Assembly: GCA_014305285.1 (NCBI GenBank)
Contig: JACRSG010000001.1
Coordinates: forward strand, 186,001-250,000
Direction: 5' to 3'
Length of the DNA: 64,000 nucleotides
DNA from: Campylobacter jejuni
GTDB taxonomy: Bacteria; Campylobacterota; Campylobacteria; Campylobacterales; Campylobacteraceae
In this document: piece by piece, positions 45,525 to 54,801 of the stretch
How positions within the stretch are numbered: position 1 is the first letter of the stretch
Layout: the number at the start of each line of letters is the position of its first letter
Translations under genes and position numbers: made by a program
The notes under the pieces: model-generated
Seen by the model: the letters and a program-made list of their open reading frames with translations, nothing else
Told to the model about the DNA's origin: nothing
The model's database searches: none

Positions 45525-46454
45525 TTATTGTCCAATATCATTAAAATAAAAAGCCCGTATTTTAGCACAACTAGAGCGGGGATTTTTTAAAAGTTCTTCC
45601 TTGCTTGTGCTTATAGCTTTTTTGGTTATTATTTGCCCTAGGCTATGGTTATTTCCACATTCGCAACGCATTATTTTTTCATCGCAAATGCAGTTTTTTG
45701 ACCATTTTTTGAAAAAATTTTTTATTATTCTATCTTCCAAAGAATGAAAGCTAATGATTGCTAAAATGCAGTTTTTTGGTTTTAAATTTTCTAAATGTTT
45801 AAGAAAATCTTTAAGTGCTTTGAGTTCTTGATTCACTTCTATTCTAATGGCTTGAAATGCTAAAGTAGCTTTGGAAATTTTTCTATGATTTTGTTTACCT
45901 TTTCCTATGATTTGATAAAGTTTCTTGGCACTTTTGATTGGATTTTTACTTCTTTCTAGGCAAATTTTTTCAGCAATAAAATGTGCATCGTGCAATTCTC
46001 CATAATCTTTAAAAATGGAAGTTAATTGTTCTTTTGTATAAGTATTAATAATCTCATAAGCTGATATTTTGGAGTTTTGATTCATTCTCATATCTAAAAA
46101 GTCAGAATTTACACTAAAACCTCTTTCGTTATTATCAAGTTGAAATGAAGAAACTCCGATGTCTGCTAAAATACCTCTTAATTTTTCTTTATGTGAAATT
46201 TTTTCTAAAACTTCGCTAAAATTACTTTGTATAAAAGTTATCCTATTATGAAAGTCTTTAAGACGTTTTTTAGAAAATTCTAAAGCTTGTTGATCTTGAT
46301 CACAAGCAATGAATTTAAGATCAGGATGATTTTTAAGTAAAGCTTCACTATGCCCGCCAAATCCTAAAGTGCAGTCTAAAAAATAACCTGTTTTAAGATT
46401 TTTAAAAATCTCTTGAACTTCATTAAGCAGAACTGGGATATGAGGAATTTCCAA
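45525..46454 (-). CDS. rsmH: 16S rRNA (cytosine-1402-N4)-methyltransferase RsmH (MraW)
   Basis: Methylates C1402 of 16S rRNA in the decoding centre. Start choice: TTG at 46454 (MEIPHIPVLLNEV), six bases after AGGA, is better placed than the TTG at 46460, which abuts the ribosome site. This gives 309 residues. The family motifs are present: HIPVLLNEV, the AdoMet loop DCTLGFGGHSEA, DIGVSSFQLD, RGFS and the C-terminal SFHSLEDRI. It lies outside a classical dcw cluster but keeps the rsmH-ftsL order with the gene that follows. Confidence 0.94.
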   Translation of the reverse strand: MEIPHIPVLLNEVQEIFKNLKTGYFLDCTLGFGGHSEALLKNHPDLKFIACDQDQQALEFSKKRLKDFHNRITFIQSNFSEVLEKISHKEKLRGILADIGVSSFQLDNNERGFSVNSDFLDMRMNQNSKISAYEIINTYTKEQLTSIFKDYGELHDAHFIAEKICLERSKNPIKSAKKLYQIIGKGKQNHRKISKATLAFQAIRIEVNQELKALKDFLKHLENLKPKNCILAIISFHSLEDRIIKNFFKKWSKNCICDEKIMRCECGNNHSLGQIITKKAISTSKEELLKNPRSSCAKIRAFYFNDIGQ

Positions 46455-46480
46455 AATCAATCCTAATAAATTTTTATAAA

Positions 46481-46486
46481 ATTATA
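46481..46486 (-). promoter_or_regulatory. Candidate -10 box for rsmH
   Basis: TATAAT (GAGTTATAATTTT) on the minus strand, 26 bases before the TTG start, leaving a leader near 20 bases with AGGA. Sequence inference. Confidence 0.5.
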
Positions 46487-46578
46487 ACTCAATTTCATTG
46501 TAAAAATCATAAAATTTAAAGAACAAATATTTTTTGGCAAAAATTTTATAATTAAACTCCAGTTAAACACTTCTACGA

Positions 46579-46584
46579 TACAAT
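46579..46584 (+). promoter_or_regulatory. Candidate -10 box for ppiD-ftsA-ftsZ
   Basis: TACAAT in CGATACAAT, 29 bases before the ppiD ATG; the leader of about 22 bases carries AAGGAATG. No other clear promoter is visible before ftsZ, so the three genes may share it. Confidence 0.55.
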
Positions 46585-46613
46585 ATCTAGTTTAAATTTA
46601 ATCAAGGAATGAT

Positions 46614-48104
46614 ATGCTTACTTGGATGCAACATCACAAAAAATATCTTGTTCTTACTATATGGGTTAGTACTATAGCTTTTGTTGGCGCTGGCTTTTTA
46701 GGTTGGGGTGCTTATGATTTTAATCTCAATAGAAGTTCGAGTGTTGCAACCGTAGGAAATGAAAAGATAGGTTTTAGCGAATTTGATACTAGATATAGAC
46801 AAATTTTAAGTTATTATAATCAAATTAGCAATGGTGCTTTAACTCCAGAAAATGCTGAGCAATTAGGTATTAAAAATATAGCTTTAAGCTCTCTTGTTGA
46901 AGATAAGCTTTTGTTAAATTTTGCTAAAGATTTGGGTATTGGTGTAAACGAGAATGAAATTTTACAAAAACTTGCAAATACTAGAGAATTTCAAGATCCT
47001 GCAGGGGACTTTAACAAAACCCTTTATTATGAACTTTTAAATGCCAATAATTTAACCCCAAAAGATTATGAAACGCAACTTGCAAATGAAGTAATTGCTG
47101 ATAAACTTAATCAAATTTTTAATATTCCTAGCAAAGATGAGGAATTAAAAATGTTAGCTTCTAGTTATTTTATGCAAGATGCTTTAAGTGTTGCAAAAAT
47201 TGATTATGATAAAAAAAATATTAAGATTAACGAAGAGGATTTAAAAAGGCTTTGGAATGAACATAAAGAAGATTATAAAACTAAAAAAATATATGAAATT
47301 TCAACTTATTTCTTGCCAGCTAGCAGTGAGAAAATTGACGATAAAGAGTTAGAAAAATTTTATAATCAAGATGGAAATAAGCTAAAATATAAAGATTTTG
47401 CAGGTAAAGTAATGGATTTTCACTCTGCTAAAAATGAAGTTGCTAAAGATTATGCTTTAATGCAACTAAAGAGTGTGGCTAATGCTAAATTTTTAGATTT
47501 AAAAAATGGGAAAGATAATTTTCAAAAAGATCAAAATATTAGCGAATCTGATGTTTATTACCCAATTGATCTTTTGAATAAAGCTAAAAATGGAGATGTT
47601 TTACGACCCGTACCTTATAATAATGGATATATCATAGTTAAACTAAATAAAGTAGATCCTATAAGAAATAAAACTTTTGAAGAGGCTAGAGATGAAGTTT
47701 TACCTATGTATTTAAGTGAAAGAGCTAGAAAAAATTTAGAAGAAAAAGCTAAAAATAGTTTAGTAAATTTTAAAGGCGATGATATAGGTTTTGTAAATCG
47801 AGATAGTTCTCGCAAGAGTGTAAAGGTTAGTGATAAGATATTAAATGACTCTGAATTTGCTTATTTTTTAATGAACGTATTTAATACCGATGAAAATAGT
47901 TCTTATGTGATCATTAATGATAATAAAGCAATATTATATAAAATAAATAAACAAAAATTAGATATGAACTCCGATAAATTTGAACAATACAAAACTATGC
48001 TTGATCAAAATTTGCAAAATTTAAAGGCAAGTGAGCTTAAGCAAGAACTTGTTGATGAACTTAAAAAGATGTATCCGATAAAAATTTATTATAAAGGGAA
48101 TTGA
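46614..48104 (+). CDS. ppiD: Periplasmic peptidyl-prolyl isomerase-like chaperone (PpiD/SurA-N type)
   Basis: Membrane-anchored periplasmic folding factor of 496 residues. An N-terminal membrane segment (about residues 12-34) is followed by the SurA-N/PpiD chaperone domain (RSSSVATVGNEKIGFSEFD to about residue 170) and a parvulin-like middle region (about 215-370), with VRPVPYNNGYIIVKL-type strands seen as PVPYNNGYIIVKLNKV. Catalytic residues of active parvulins are not obvious, so a mainly chaperone role is likely. It stands directly before ftsA (stop and TTG start nearly touching), an arrangement that may couple envelope protein folding to division gene expression. Confidence 0.82.
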   Translation: MLTWMQHHKKYLVLTIWVSTIAFVGAGFLGWGAYDFNLNRSSSVATVGNEKIGFSEFDTRYRQILSYYNQISNGALTPENAEQLGIKNIALSSLVEDKLLLNFAKDLGIGVNENEILQKLANTREFQDPAGDFNKTLYYELLNANNLTPKDYETQLANEVIADKLNQIFNIPSKDEELKMLASSYFMQDALSVAKIDYDKKNIKINEEDLKRLWNEHKEDYKTKKIYEISTYFLPASSEKIDDKELEKFYNQDGNKLKYKDFAGKVMDFHSAKNEVAKDYALMQLKSVANAKFLDLKNGKDNFQKDQNISESDVYYPIDLLNKAKNGDVLRPVPYNNGYIIVKLNKVDPIRNKTFEEARDEVLPMYLSERARKNLEEKAKNSLVNFKGDDIGFVNRDSSRKSVKVSDKILNDSEFAYFLMNVFNTDENSSYVIINDNKAILYKINKQKLDMNSDKFEQYKTMLDQNLQNLKASELKQELVDELKKMYPIKIYYKGN

Positions 48105-48106
48105 TT

Positions 48107-49489
48107 TTGAATATATTAGGAATTGACTTAGGCTCAACCCAAACTTGTGCCATTATTGCTCAAAAAGATGAAGATGGATTAAAAATTATTGGTTTTTCCA
48201 AGTCGAAAACCAACGGGGTTAAAAAAGGTGCTATTACCAATATAGAGCTTGCCTCTAAATCTATTGAAGAAGCTGTTAGAAGTGCTGAGATGATGAGCGG
48301 AGTTCATTATGATAAGGTTGTGGTGTCTATATCAGGTGCTTATACTAAAAGCGTTGATAGTATAGGTGTTGTTAATATTCCAAATCATGAAATAGGCATT
48401 AAAGAAATTCATCGTGCTGTCAGTACGGCTAAGCATACTGCCAACCTACCAAGTGGTTATGAAATTATCCATGTTTTGCCTTATAATTTTAAGGTTAATG
48501 ATCTTGAACATGTTGATGATCCTTTAGGAATGAGTGGCAATCGTTTAGAAGTTTCAACCCATATAGTGATTTCACAAGAATCGCATATTAAAAATCTTAA
48601 GAAAGCGGTTGAATTAGCTGATTTGAGAGTGGATAACATAGTTCTTTCAGGATATGCTTCAGCTATAGCTTGTTTAGACGATAGCGAAAAAGAATTAGGT
48701 GCTGTTTTGATTGATATGGGTGGAGCGATTTGTGATATGGTTGTTCATACTGGAAATTCTATTAGATATAATGATTGTTTGCAAATTGGTTCAATTAATA
48801 TTACCCAAGATTTATCAATGGCATTACATACGCCTTTGAAAGAAGCAGAAAAAATTAAGCTTAATTATGCAGCTCTTTCGCAACAGCCTAATATTCTAAT
48901 ACAAATTCCTTCAATGGGCGATGAAAGAAAGGTTAATGAAGTTTCTTTGGACATTATTTCGAATGTAATTTATGCAAGAGCGGAAGAAACTTTGATGATT
49001 TTGGCAAAAATATTAAGTGATAATCGTTATGCTAATACTATAGGTGGTGGAGTTGTTTTAACAGGTGGAATGACGAAGTTAGCAGGAATTGATGAATTAG
49101 CTCCTGCAACTTTTGATAATCGTTCAGTTAGACTGGCTACTGCAAGAAAAGATTTGATTACCGGTTTTAGTGAAATTTTTAATGATCCTGAAAATACTTG
49201 TGCTATAGGACTTTGCTTATATGGAGCGGGATATTTTACGCCTTATGAACTTGATTCTAATGAAAAATTAAGGTATAAAGGGGAAATCGAAAATTTTAAT
49301 CGTCAAATTAAACAAGATATTGTTTTGCAAAAAGACGCAGAAAGTGAAATAAAATCTGATTTTTTTGATGAAAATTTGCAAGAAAATGATACAATTGCAA
49401 TACAAGAACGATTAGATTTTAAAGAGCCAAAAGAAAAAAAACCTAGCGTTTTTTCAAATATCTGGCATAAAATTATGAATCAATTTTAA
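48107..49489 (+). CDS. ftsA: Cell division protein FtsA
   Basis: Actin-like membrane anchor of the FtsZ ring. The preferred start is TTG at 48107 (MNILGIDLGSTQT), seven bases after AAGGGA; a TTG six bases earlier also exists. The 460-residue product has the phosphate-1 loop GIDLGSTQ, the phosphate-2 segment VLIDMGG (near residue 205) and the adenosine motif VVLTGGMTKLAG (near residue 317). The tail ends in an amphipathic KPSVFSNIWHKIMNQF that should bind the membrane. Fifteen bases separate it from ftsZ. Confidence 0.94.
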   Translation: MNILGIDLGSTQTCAIIAQKDEDGLKIIGFSKSKTNGVKKGAITNIELASKSIEEAVRSAEMMSGVHYDKVVVSISGAYTKSVDSIGVVNIPNHEIGIKEIHRAVSTAKHTANLPSGYEIIHVLPYNFKVNDLEHVDDPLGMSGNRLEVSTHIVISQESHIKNLKKAVELADLRVDNIVLSGYASAIACLDDSEKELGAVLIDMGGAICDMVVHTGNSIRYNDCLQIGSINITQDLSMALHTPLKEAEKIKLNYAALSQQPNILIQIPSMGDERKVNEVSLDIISNVIYARAEETLMILAKILSDNRYANTIGGGVVLTGGMTKLAGIDELAPATFDNRSVRLATARKDLITGFSEIFNDPENTCAIGLCLYGAGYFTPYELDSNEKLRYKGEIENFNRQIKQDIVLQKDAESEIKSDFFDENLQENDTIAIQERLDFKEPKEKKPSVFSNIWHKIMNQF

Positions 49490-49504
49490 CAAGGAGAAAT
49501 TTTT

Positions 49505-50617
49505 ATGAGTGAATTTTTAGTAGAAGAAATGCAACATAATAAAGGTGCAAAAATTAAGGTTATAGGCTGCGGTGGCGGTGGCGGTAATATGATTAACCAT
49601 ATGGTTAAAATGGGATTAAATGACCTTGATTTAATTGCGGCAAATACTGATGCACAGGCTATTTCAACTTCACTAGCAAAAACTAAAATTCAACTTGGCG
49701 AGAAAAAAACTAAAGGTTTGGGTGCTGGTATGATTCCTGAAGTAGGTGCAGAAAGTGCTAGGGAAAGTTTTGAGGAAATAAAAGCAAGCCTTAGTCAAAG
49801 TGATATTGTATTTATTGCTTCAGGTTTTGGTGGAGGTACTGGAACGGGTGCAACTCCAGTTATTGCACAAGCAGCTAAAGAGATTGGAGCTTTAACTGTT
49901 TCTGTTGTAACTATGCCTTTTGCGTTCGAAGGAAAACAAAGAAAAAAACTTGCTGAAAGCGGTCTCCTTGAGCTTAAAAAAGAAAGTGATTCTATTCTTG
50001 TAATTCAAAATGAAAAATTATTGAGTATTATTGATAAAAAAGCAGGTATTAAAGATGCTTTTAGATTAGTTGATGATATTTTAGCCCGTGCTGTAAAAGG
50101 TATGGTGTCTATCTTGATTGACAATGGAGATATCAATGTTGACTTTGCGGATGTAAAAACCATTATGAGTCATCGTGGACTCGCACTTATGGGTGTTGGT
50201 AGTGCTAGTGGTGAAAATGCTATAGAAGAGGCACTTTCAAACGCTATAGAATCTCCTTTACTTGATGGAATGGATATTAAAGGTGCTAAGGGTGTTATTT
50301 TACATTTTAAAACAAGTTCTAATTGCTCTTTGTTTGAAATTTCAGCAGCGGCAAATAGTATACAAGAAATTGTCGATGAAAATGCTAAGATTATTTTTGG
50401 TTCTACCACAGATGATAGTATGGAAGATAGAGTTGAAGTAACTATTATTGCGACAGGATTTGAAGATAAAGATACAGCGGCTAAAAAATCTACCGAAGAA
50501 ACTCAAGCTTCTAAGAAAAATCCTTATTTAAGTCTTAAAAAGGTAAGTGGTGGTTACGATGAAGAAATAATGGCACAAATTGAAACACCAACTTTCTTAC
50601 GTCGTCAAATGGATTAA
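49505..50617 (+). CDS. ftsZ: Cell division protein FtsZ
   Basis: Tubulin-like GTPase that polymerises into the division ring. The 370-residue protein has the nucleotide-binding GCGGGGGNMINHM (about residues 21-33), the tubulin signature GGGTGTG (near residue 113), the T7 loop with NVDFADVK, and a C-terminal peptide ending NPYLSLKKVSGG...TPTFLRRQMD; TPTFLRRQ is the conserved tail that contacts FtsA. AAGGAG precedes the ATG. A terminator follows at 50629-50658. Confidence 0.97.
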   Translation: MSEFLVEEMQHNKGAKIKVIGCGGGGGNMINHMVKMGLNDLDLIAANTDAQAISTSLAKTKIQLGEKKTKGLGAGMIPEVGAESARESFEEIKASLSQSDIVFIASGFGGGTGTGATPVIAQAAKEIGALTVSVVTMPFAFEGKQRKKLAESGLLELKKESDSILVIQNEKLLSIIDKKAGIKDAFRLVDDILARAVKGMVSILIDNGDINVDFADVKTIMSHRGLALMGVGSASGENAIEEALSNAIESPLLDGMDIKGAKGVILHFKTSSNCSLFEISAAANSIQEIVDENAKIIFGSTTDDSMEDRVEVTIIATGFEDKDTAAKKSTEETQASKKNPYLSLKKVSGGYDEEIMAQIETPTFLRRQMD

Positions 50618-50628
50618 AATTGATTTTT

Positions 50629-50658
50629 AAAGCAAGATTGAGTCAAATCTTGCTTTTT
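50629..50658 (+). terminator. Rho-independent terminator after ftsZ
   Basis: AAAGCAAGATT (50629-50639) pairs with AATCTTGCTTT (50646-50656) across GAGTCA, followed by TTA. It closes the ppiD-ftsA-ftsZ unit 12 bases after the stop. Confidence 0.8.
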
Positions 50659-50720
50659 ATAGTTTGAAATTATCTCCTAATAATCTTTCAAACATTGATT
50701 TTTCTTTGTTTTTAAAAGTT

Positions 50721-50734
50721 GGAACACTCTTTGC
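50721..50734 (+). promoter_or_regulatory. Sigma-54 promoter of flgF-flgG
   Basis: GGAACACTCTTTGC: GG at 50721-50722, ten bases, GC at 50733-50734, then TTTTAT. Exact -24/-12 spacing and nearly the same sequence as the flgH promoter. Expected start near 50746, about 27 bases before the flgF ATG. Confidence 0.87.
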
Positions 50735-50772
50735 TTTTATAGCTATAAAATCTTAATTTTATAGGTGAAAAT

Positions 50773-51585
50773 ATGCAAAATGGATATTATCAAGCAACTG
50801 GCGGAATGGTAACTCAGTTTAATAAACTTGATGTGATTACTAATAATCTTGCCAATATTAATACAAGTGGATACAAAAGAGATGATGTAGTTATTGCAGA
50901 TTTTAAAAGGATTTTTAAAGAAACTCAGGATGAGTTGCCTATAAAAAATCACACAAGAGATGCATCTCGTTTTATAAATACTACAATAGATGGAATCCCG
51001 CAAGTTTCTCAAGAATATACGGATTTTAGTCTAGGTTCTTTAAAGGCTACAAACAATCCTTTGGATTTGGCAATAACTAGAGAAGATGCTTTTTATTTGG
51101 TTCAAACCAAAGATGGAGAAGTAAGATTAACTAAAGATGGAAATTTTCAACTTGATGATGAGGGTTATTTGGTAAATAAGCAAGGCTACAAAGTGTTAAG
51201 TAGTGATTATTTTAATAATCCTCAGAATGCTGGCATACGCATTCCTAATGGTGCTGTTCAAATTAGCGTTGACAAAAATGGAAGCATTGAAGTTGATGGA
51301 GCTCAAAATGCAAGATTATTTGTAGTGCAAGTAGATGATATAAGAGCTTTGCAAAAAGATGGAGATAATGTTTATAAAATAGATGATCTAACCCGTATTA
51401 GAGATTTGGAAAATTCCAATGCCATTCGTCAAGGTTTTTCTCAAGGATCAAATGTTAATCCAGTTACTGAAATGGTAGGATTGATTGAAGCAAACAGAAT
51501 GGTAGAAATGTATCAAAAAGTTATGACAGCTCATATGGATGACTTAAATCAAGAAGCTATTAATAAGCTTGCAGCTGTTAAGTAG
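50773..51585 (+). CDS. flgF: Flagellar proximal rod protein FlgF (flgG2)
   Basis: Component of the proximal rod of the flagellar basal body. The 270-residue product has the flagellar axial N-terminal signature (YYQATGGMVTQFNKLDVITN, NNLANINTSGYKRD) and the C-terminal heptad region (EMVGLIEANRMVEMYQKV). The middle part reads DAFYLVQTKDGEVRLTKDGN, typical of FlgF/FlgG. Formerly called flgG2 in C. jejuni. RpoN promoter upstream; flgG follows after 27 bases. Confidence 0.93.
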   Translation: MQNGYYQATGGMVTQFNKLDVITNNLANINTSGYKRDDVVIADFKRIFKETQDELPIKNHTRDASRFINTTIDGIPQVSQEYTDFSLGSLKATNNPLDLAITREDAFYLVQTKDGEVRLTKDGNFQLDDEGYLVNKQGYKVLSSDYFNNPQNAGIRIPNGAVQISVDKNGSIEVDGAQNARLFVVQVDDIRALQKDGDNVYKIDDLTRIRDLENSNAIRQGFSQGSNVNPVTEMVGLIEANRMVEMYQKVMTAHMDDLNQEAINKLAAVK

Positions 51586-51612
51586 TTTAAAATAAATAAA
51601 AAAGGATAAAAA

Positions 51613-52404
51613 ATGATGAGATCACTTCATACTGCTGCTACAGGAATGGTAGCACAGCAAACACAAATTGATGTTACTTCAAACAACATCGCCAATGTTA
51701 ATACAGCAGGTTTTAAGAAAAGTCGTGCAGAATTTGCTGATCTTATGTATCAAGTTATGAAGTATGCAGGAACTTCAACTTCAGCTACCACTCTTTCTCC
51801 TTCAGGTATAGAAGTGGGTGTGGGTGTGCGTCCAACAGCGGTAACTAAAGTTTTTACTGAAGGAAATTTAAAATCAACAAGTACCGATGGTCTTGATATG
51901 GCTATTGCAGGTAATGGGTTTTTTCAGATACAACTTCCTGATGGTACTATAGGATATACTAGAAATGGACAATTTACAAAAGATAATGAGGGTAATATTG
52001 TAAATTCAGATGGTTATAGACTTTTACCTGAAATGACAATACCCGAAGGTGCAACAGCAATTAATGTTGCTACAGATGGAACTGTTTCTGTAATGCTACC
52101 AGGGGAGCAACAAGAAACTCAAATTGGTCAAGTGGAGCTAGTTCAGTTTATAAATCCAGCTGGGCTTCATTCTATGGGTGATAATCTTTATCTTGAAACA
52201 GGAGCAAGTGGTGCGCCTGTTGCGGGTATAGCAGGACAAGATGGACTTGGAACAATAAGACATGGATTTATAGAGCTTAGTAATGTTCAGCTTGTTGAAG
52301 AAATGACAGATCTTATCACAGGACAAAGAGCTTATGAAGCGGGTTCTAAGGCGATTACAACAAGCGATGATATGCTAGGAATTGTAAATCAACTTAAGCG
52401 ATAG
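51613..52404 (+). CDS. flgG: Flagellar distal rod protein FlgG
   Basis: Forms the distal rod that spans the periplasm. The 263-residue product begins MMRSLHTAATGMVAQQTQ and has NNIANVNTAGFKKSRAEFAD, the FlgG-specific stretch with LYLETGASGAP, and the C-terminal VQLVEEMTDLITGQRAYE region. AAAGGATAAAAA lies before the ATG. It should be co-transcribed with flgF from the sigma-54 site and ends at the terminator 52444-52476. Confidence 0.95.
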   Translation: MMRSLHTAATGMVAQQTQIDVTSNNIANVNTAGFKKSRAEFADLMYQVMKYAGTSTSATTLSPSGIEVGVGVRPTAVTKVFTEGNLKSTSTDGLDMAIAGNGFFQIQLPDGTIGYTRNGQFTKDNEGNIVNSDGYRLLPEMTIPEGATAINVATDGTVSVMLPGEQQETQIGQVELVQFINPAGLHSMGDNLYLETGASGAPVAGIAGQDGLGTIRHGFIELSNVQLVEEMTDLITGQRAYEAGSKAITTSDDMLGIVNQLKR

Positions 52405-52443
52405 TTGATATAAAATAAATAATTTTTTTAATTCTTTTTTTAG

Positions 52444-52476
52444 TTTAATGGCGTGTTAAACGCCATTAAATTTTTT
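52444..52476. terminator. Terminator between flgG and glnA (probably bidirectional)
   Basis: TTTAATGGCG (52444-52453) pairs with CGCCATTAAA (52461-52470) across a 7-base loop, then TTTTTT follows on the plus strand. On the minus strand the shorter run AAACTAAAAA... gives a weaker T-tract for the convergent glnA. Confidence 0.85.
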
Positions 52477-53905
52477 AGCAAGAGTAACAAGTTTTAAATT
52501 CATAAGCAGTTGGACGAGCTTCTACTGGCCAAACTTGTGTTTCAAATTTTAAATGTTGATAATTATCGATAAAAATATCACTCATTACGGGTTTTAAATA
52601 AGAATTATATCGGATTAAAGCTTCTAAACTTCCTCTTAGAGTGTGTGGCAATTGCTCTATTCCTTTTTCACGTATTTCATCCAAAGTAAGATCAAATAAA
52701 TTTTCATCCATAGGACCTACAGGAATGGTTTTATTTTTGATTCCATCAAGACCTGCCATTAAAAGACTAACAAAAGCTAGATAAGGATTAGCAGTGCTAT
52801 CAGGGAAACGAATTTCGATACGAGCTGAATTTTTACCTATACCATAAGGAACGCGACAACTTGCTGATCTGTTTTGGCAAGAATAAGTTAAAATACAAGG
52901 AGCTTCAAAGCCAGGAACTATTCTTTTGTAAGAGTTGGAACTCGGATTTGTAAAAGCTGCGACACTTCTAGCATTTTTTAAAATTCCACCTATATAATTT
53001 ATAGCAGTTTGACTAAGTCCACTGTATCCATCTTTGTCGTAAAATAAATTTACCCCATTTTTCCACAAGCTCATATGAACATGCATACCATTACCATTAT
53101 CTCCATATAAAGGTTTTGGCATAAAAGTAGCAGTTTTGCCATTTAAATGAGCTACCATTTTTACAACATATTTATAAATTTGAACATTATCAGCTGCTTC
53201 TACAAGCGTGCCAAAATTTACTCCTATTTCAGCTTGTCCTTGTGCAACTTCATGATGATGAACAAAAGTTTTAAGACCTACTTTTTCAAGAGTTTGAACC
53301 ATTTCAGAACGAATATCTACTAAAGAATCAATTGGCTGAACTGGAAAATATCCTCCTTTGTTTCTTGGCCTATGTCCTGTATTGTAGCTATCAGTAAATT
53401 CTCTATCATCATTCCACTCCCCTTCTTCGGTGTCAACTTCATATTTAGAGCAATAAGTGGTATCAACTATTTTTACACTATCAAAAACAAAGAATTCATT
53501 TTCTGGACCAAAATAAGCAGTATCAGCTATACCACTATTTTTAAGGTGTTCCATCGCTTTTTTTGCTATGCTTCTTGGACATTTTTCATACATTTGTTTT
53601 TTGTAAATATCATACACATCACAAAATACTATGATAGTAGGATCAGCTGTAAAAGGATCTAAAAAAGCACTTTGTACATCAGGTTTTAAAATCATGTCTG
53701 ATTTTTCTATAGGTTGCCATCCATGGATTGAGCTTCCATCAAATGGAATGCCTGTTTGAAATGTTTCTTCATTGATTGCATGAAGATTATAGGTGATATG
53801 ATGCCAAGTTCCTATCATATCTGTAAAACGAAAATCAACAAAAAGCACTTCATTTTGTTTGCAAAATTTGAAGAAATCATCTATATTATTAACAAATTTT
53901 CCCAT
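52475..53905 (-). CDS. glnA: Glutamine synthetase, type I
   Basis: Makes glutamine from glutamate and ammonia; the main ammonia-assimilating enzyme. The 476-residue protein has the N-terminal [13 protein letters not shown], the latch DGSSIHGW (residues 56-63), metal ligands in GPENEFF (133-139), [13 protein letters not shown] (216-228) and NGMHVHMS (272-279). At the position of the E. coli adenylylation tyrosine (NLYDLP) it has NLFDLT, with Phe404, so control by adenylylation should be absent. The ribosome site AAAAAGGAG precedes the ATG. It is monocistronic, with a TATAAT at 53939-53944. Confidence 0.96.
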   Translation of the reverse strand: MGKFVNNIDDFFKFCKQNEVLFVDFRFTDMIGTWHHITYNLHAINEETFQTGIPFDGSSIHGWQPIEKSDMILKPDVQSAFLDPFTADPTIIVFCDVYDIYKKQMYEKCPRSIAKKAMEHLKNSGIADTAYFGPENEFFVFDSVKIVDTTYCSKYEVDTEEGEWNDDREFTDSYNTGHRPRNKGGYFPVQPIDSLVDIRSEMVQTLEKVGLKTFVHHHEVAQGQAEIGVNFGTLVEAADNVQIYKYVVKMVAHLNGKTATFMPKPLYGDNGNGMHVHMSLWKNGVNLFYDKDGYSGLSQTAINYIGGILKNARSVAAFTNPSSNSYKRIVPGFEAPCILTYSCQNRSASCRVPYGIGKNSARIEIRFPDSTANPYLAFVSLLMAGLDGIKNKTIPVGPMDENLFDLTLDEIREKGIEQLPHTLRGSLEALIRYNSYLKPVMSDIFIDNYQHLKFETQVWPVEARPTAYEFKTCYSC

Positions 53906-53938
53906 ATTTTTACTCCTTTTTATAGTTAAATTTGTAAA

Positions 53939-53944
53939 ATTATA
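53939..53944 (-). promoter_or_regulatory. Candidate -10 box for glnA
   Basis: TATAAT in the extended form TGATATAAT on the minus strand, 34 bases before the ATG; start near 53932. No sigma-54 site or NtrC-like palindrome was noticed in the 200-base region shared with cheZ. Confidence 0.6.
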
Positions 53945-54057
53945 TCATAAAATTTTTAATTAAGATTTAATTAATATATTTTTTTTAATAAATTTAAAAA
54001 TTTAATTTAAAAAGATTAAAAAATAAAATTTATATTTTTGTTTTAGATAAAATTGAT

Positions 54058-54063
54058 TATAAT
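54058..54063 (+). promoter_or_regulatory. Candidate -10 box for cheZ
   Basis: TATAAT in GATTATAAT, 43 bases before the cheZ ATG, giving a leader near 36 bases with AAAAGGGAAA. It faces the glnA promoter in an AT-rich divergent region of 200 bases that holds nothing else I can identify. Confidence 0.5.
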
Positions 54064-54105
54064 TTTGAGCAATTATTGAAAATCTAGATTAAAAAAGGGA
54101 AAAAA

Positions 54106-54801
54106 ATGACTCAAGAAGAGCTTGATGCTTTGATGAATGGTGGTGTTGATCTTGATTTAGAGACAGAAGCAGAGGGAAAAACTGAAGAATCAGATACTGA
54201 AGAAGATGCTTTGATGTTAGAAGATGTCAAAGTAGCTGATAGTAAACTTAATCCTAGTGTAGTGTGGCCACCACCCCCACCAAATCAGGAACATAAAGTT
54301 GTACATCAGCTAGATGATGTTACAAAAGACAGCGAGCTTAAAGCAACGGAAATGATGGATAAGCTTGAAAGTATTAATAATTTTTTTGTGGATTCTGAAA
54401 GTTTACTCAAAGAAATAAATAAAGCAATAGAAAAAAATATTGATATTTTTTCTAAACTTAATGAAAAATTTCCTAATGTAAAAAGTTTCAGTGAAGCTTT
54501 AGAATTAAACAATCAAGCTAAAAAAAATTCTAAGGAGATTCTCGGAAATCTTCAAAGTGGACAAGATGAAGTAATGATGGCAATGGATGCAATGCAGTAT
54601 CAAGATATACATCGTCAAAAAATTGAACGTGTTATTAATGTAATGCGTGCCTTAAGTCGTTATATAAATTCTTTATTTGAAGGTAAAATTGATGACAAAC
54701 AACGTGTAAGCTCTGCGGTTCATATTGAAGGTGATAGCACTGCTGATATTGTAAGTAATGATGATATAGAAGCTTTAATTGCAAGTTTAGGGCAAAAATG
54801 A
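54106..54801 (+). CDS. cheZ: Chemotaxis phosphatase CheZ (epsilon-proteobacterial type)
   Basis: Dephosphorylates CheY-P to end the chemotaxis signal. The 231-residue protein is largely helical (about residues 75-200), with the phosphatase helix AMQYQDIHRQKIERV (162-176), where Q166-D167 matches the catalytic FQD of classical CheZ. The C-terminal peptide NDDIEALIASLGQK looks like the CheY-binding tail of E. coli CheZ (...DDLLDSLGF). The N-terminus MTQEELDALMNGG looks like the CheY-binding peptide of FliM. A linker with PPPPP lies near residue 55. It overlaps the U32 gene by four bases (ATGA). Confidence 0.9.
   Translation: MTQEELDALMNGGVDLDLETEAEGKTEESDTEEDALMLEDVKVADSKLNPSVVWPPPPPNQEHKVVHQLDDVTKDSELKATEMMDKLESINNFFVDSESLLKEINKAIEKNIDIFSKLNEKFPNVKSFSEALELNNQAKKNSKEILGNLQSGQDEVMMAMDAMQYQDIHRQKIERVINVMRALSRYINSLFEGKIDDKQRVSSAVHIEGDSTADIVSNDDIEALIASLGQK

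Noticed and set aside
53372-53662. 96-residue frame antisense to glnA
   Set aside because: Opposite a conserved enzyme, no ribosome site, composition of a shadow frame.
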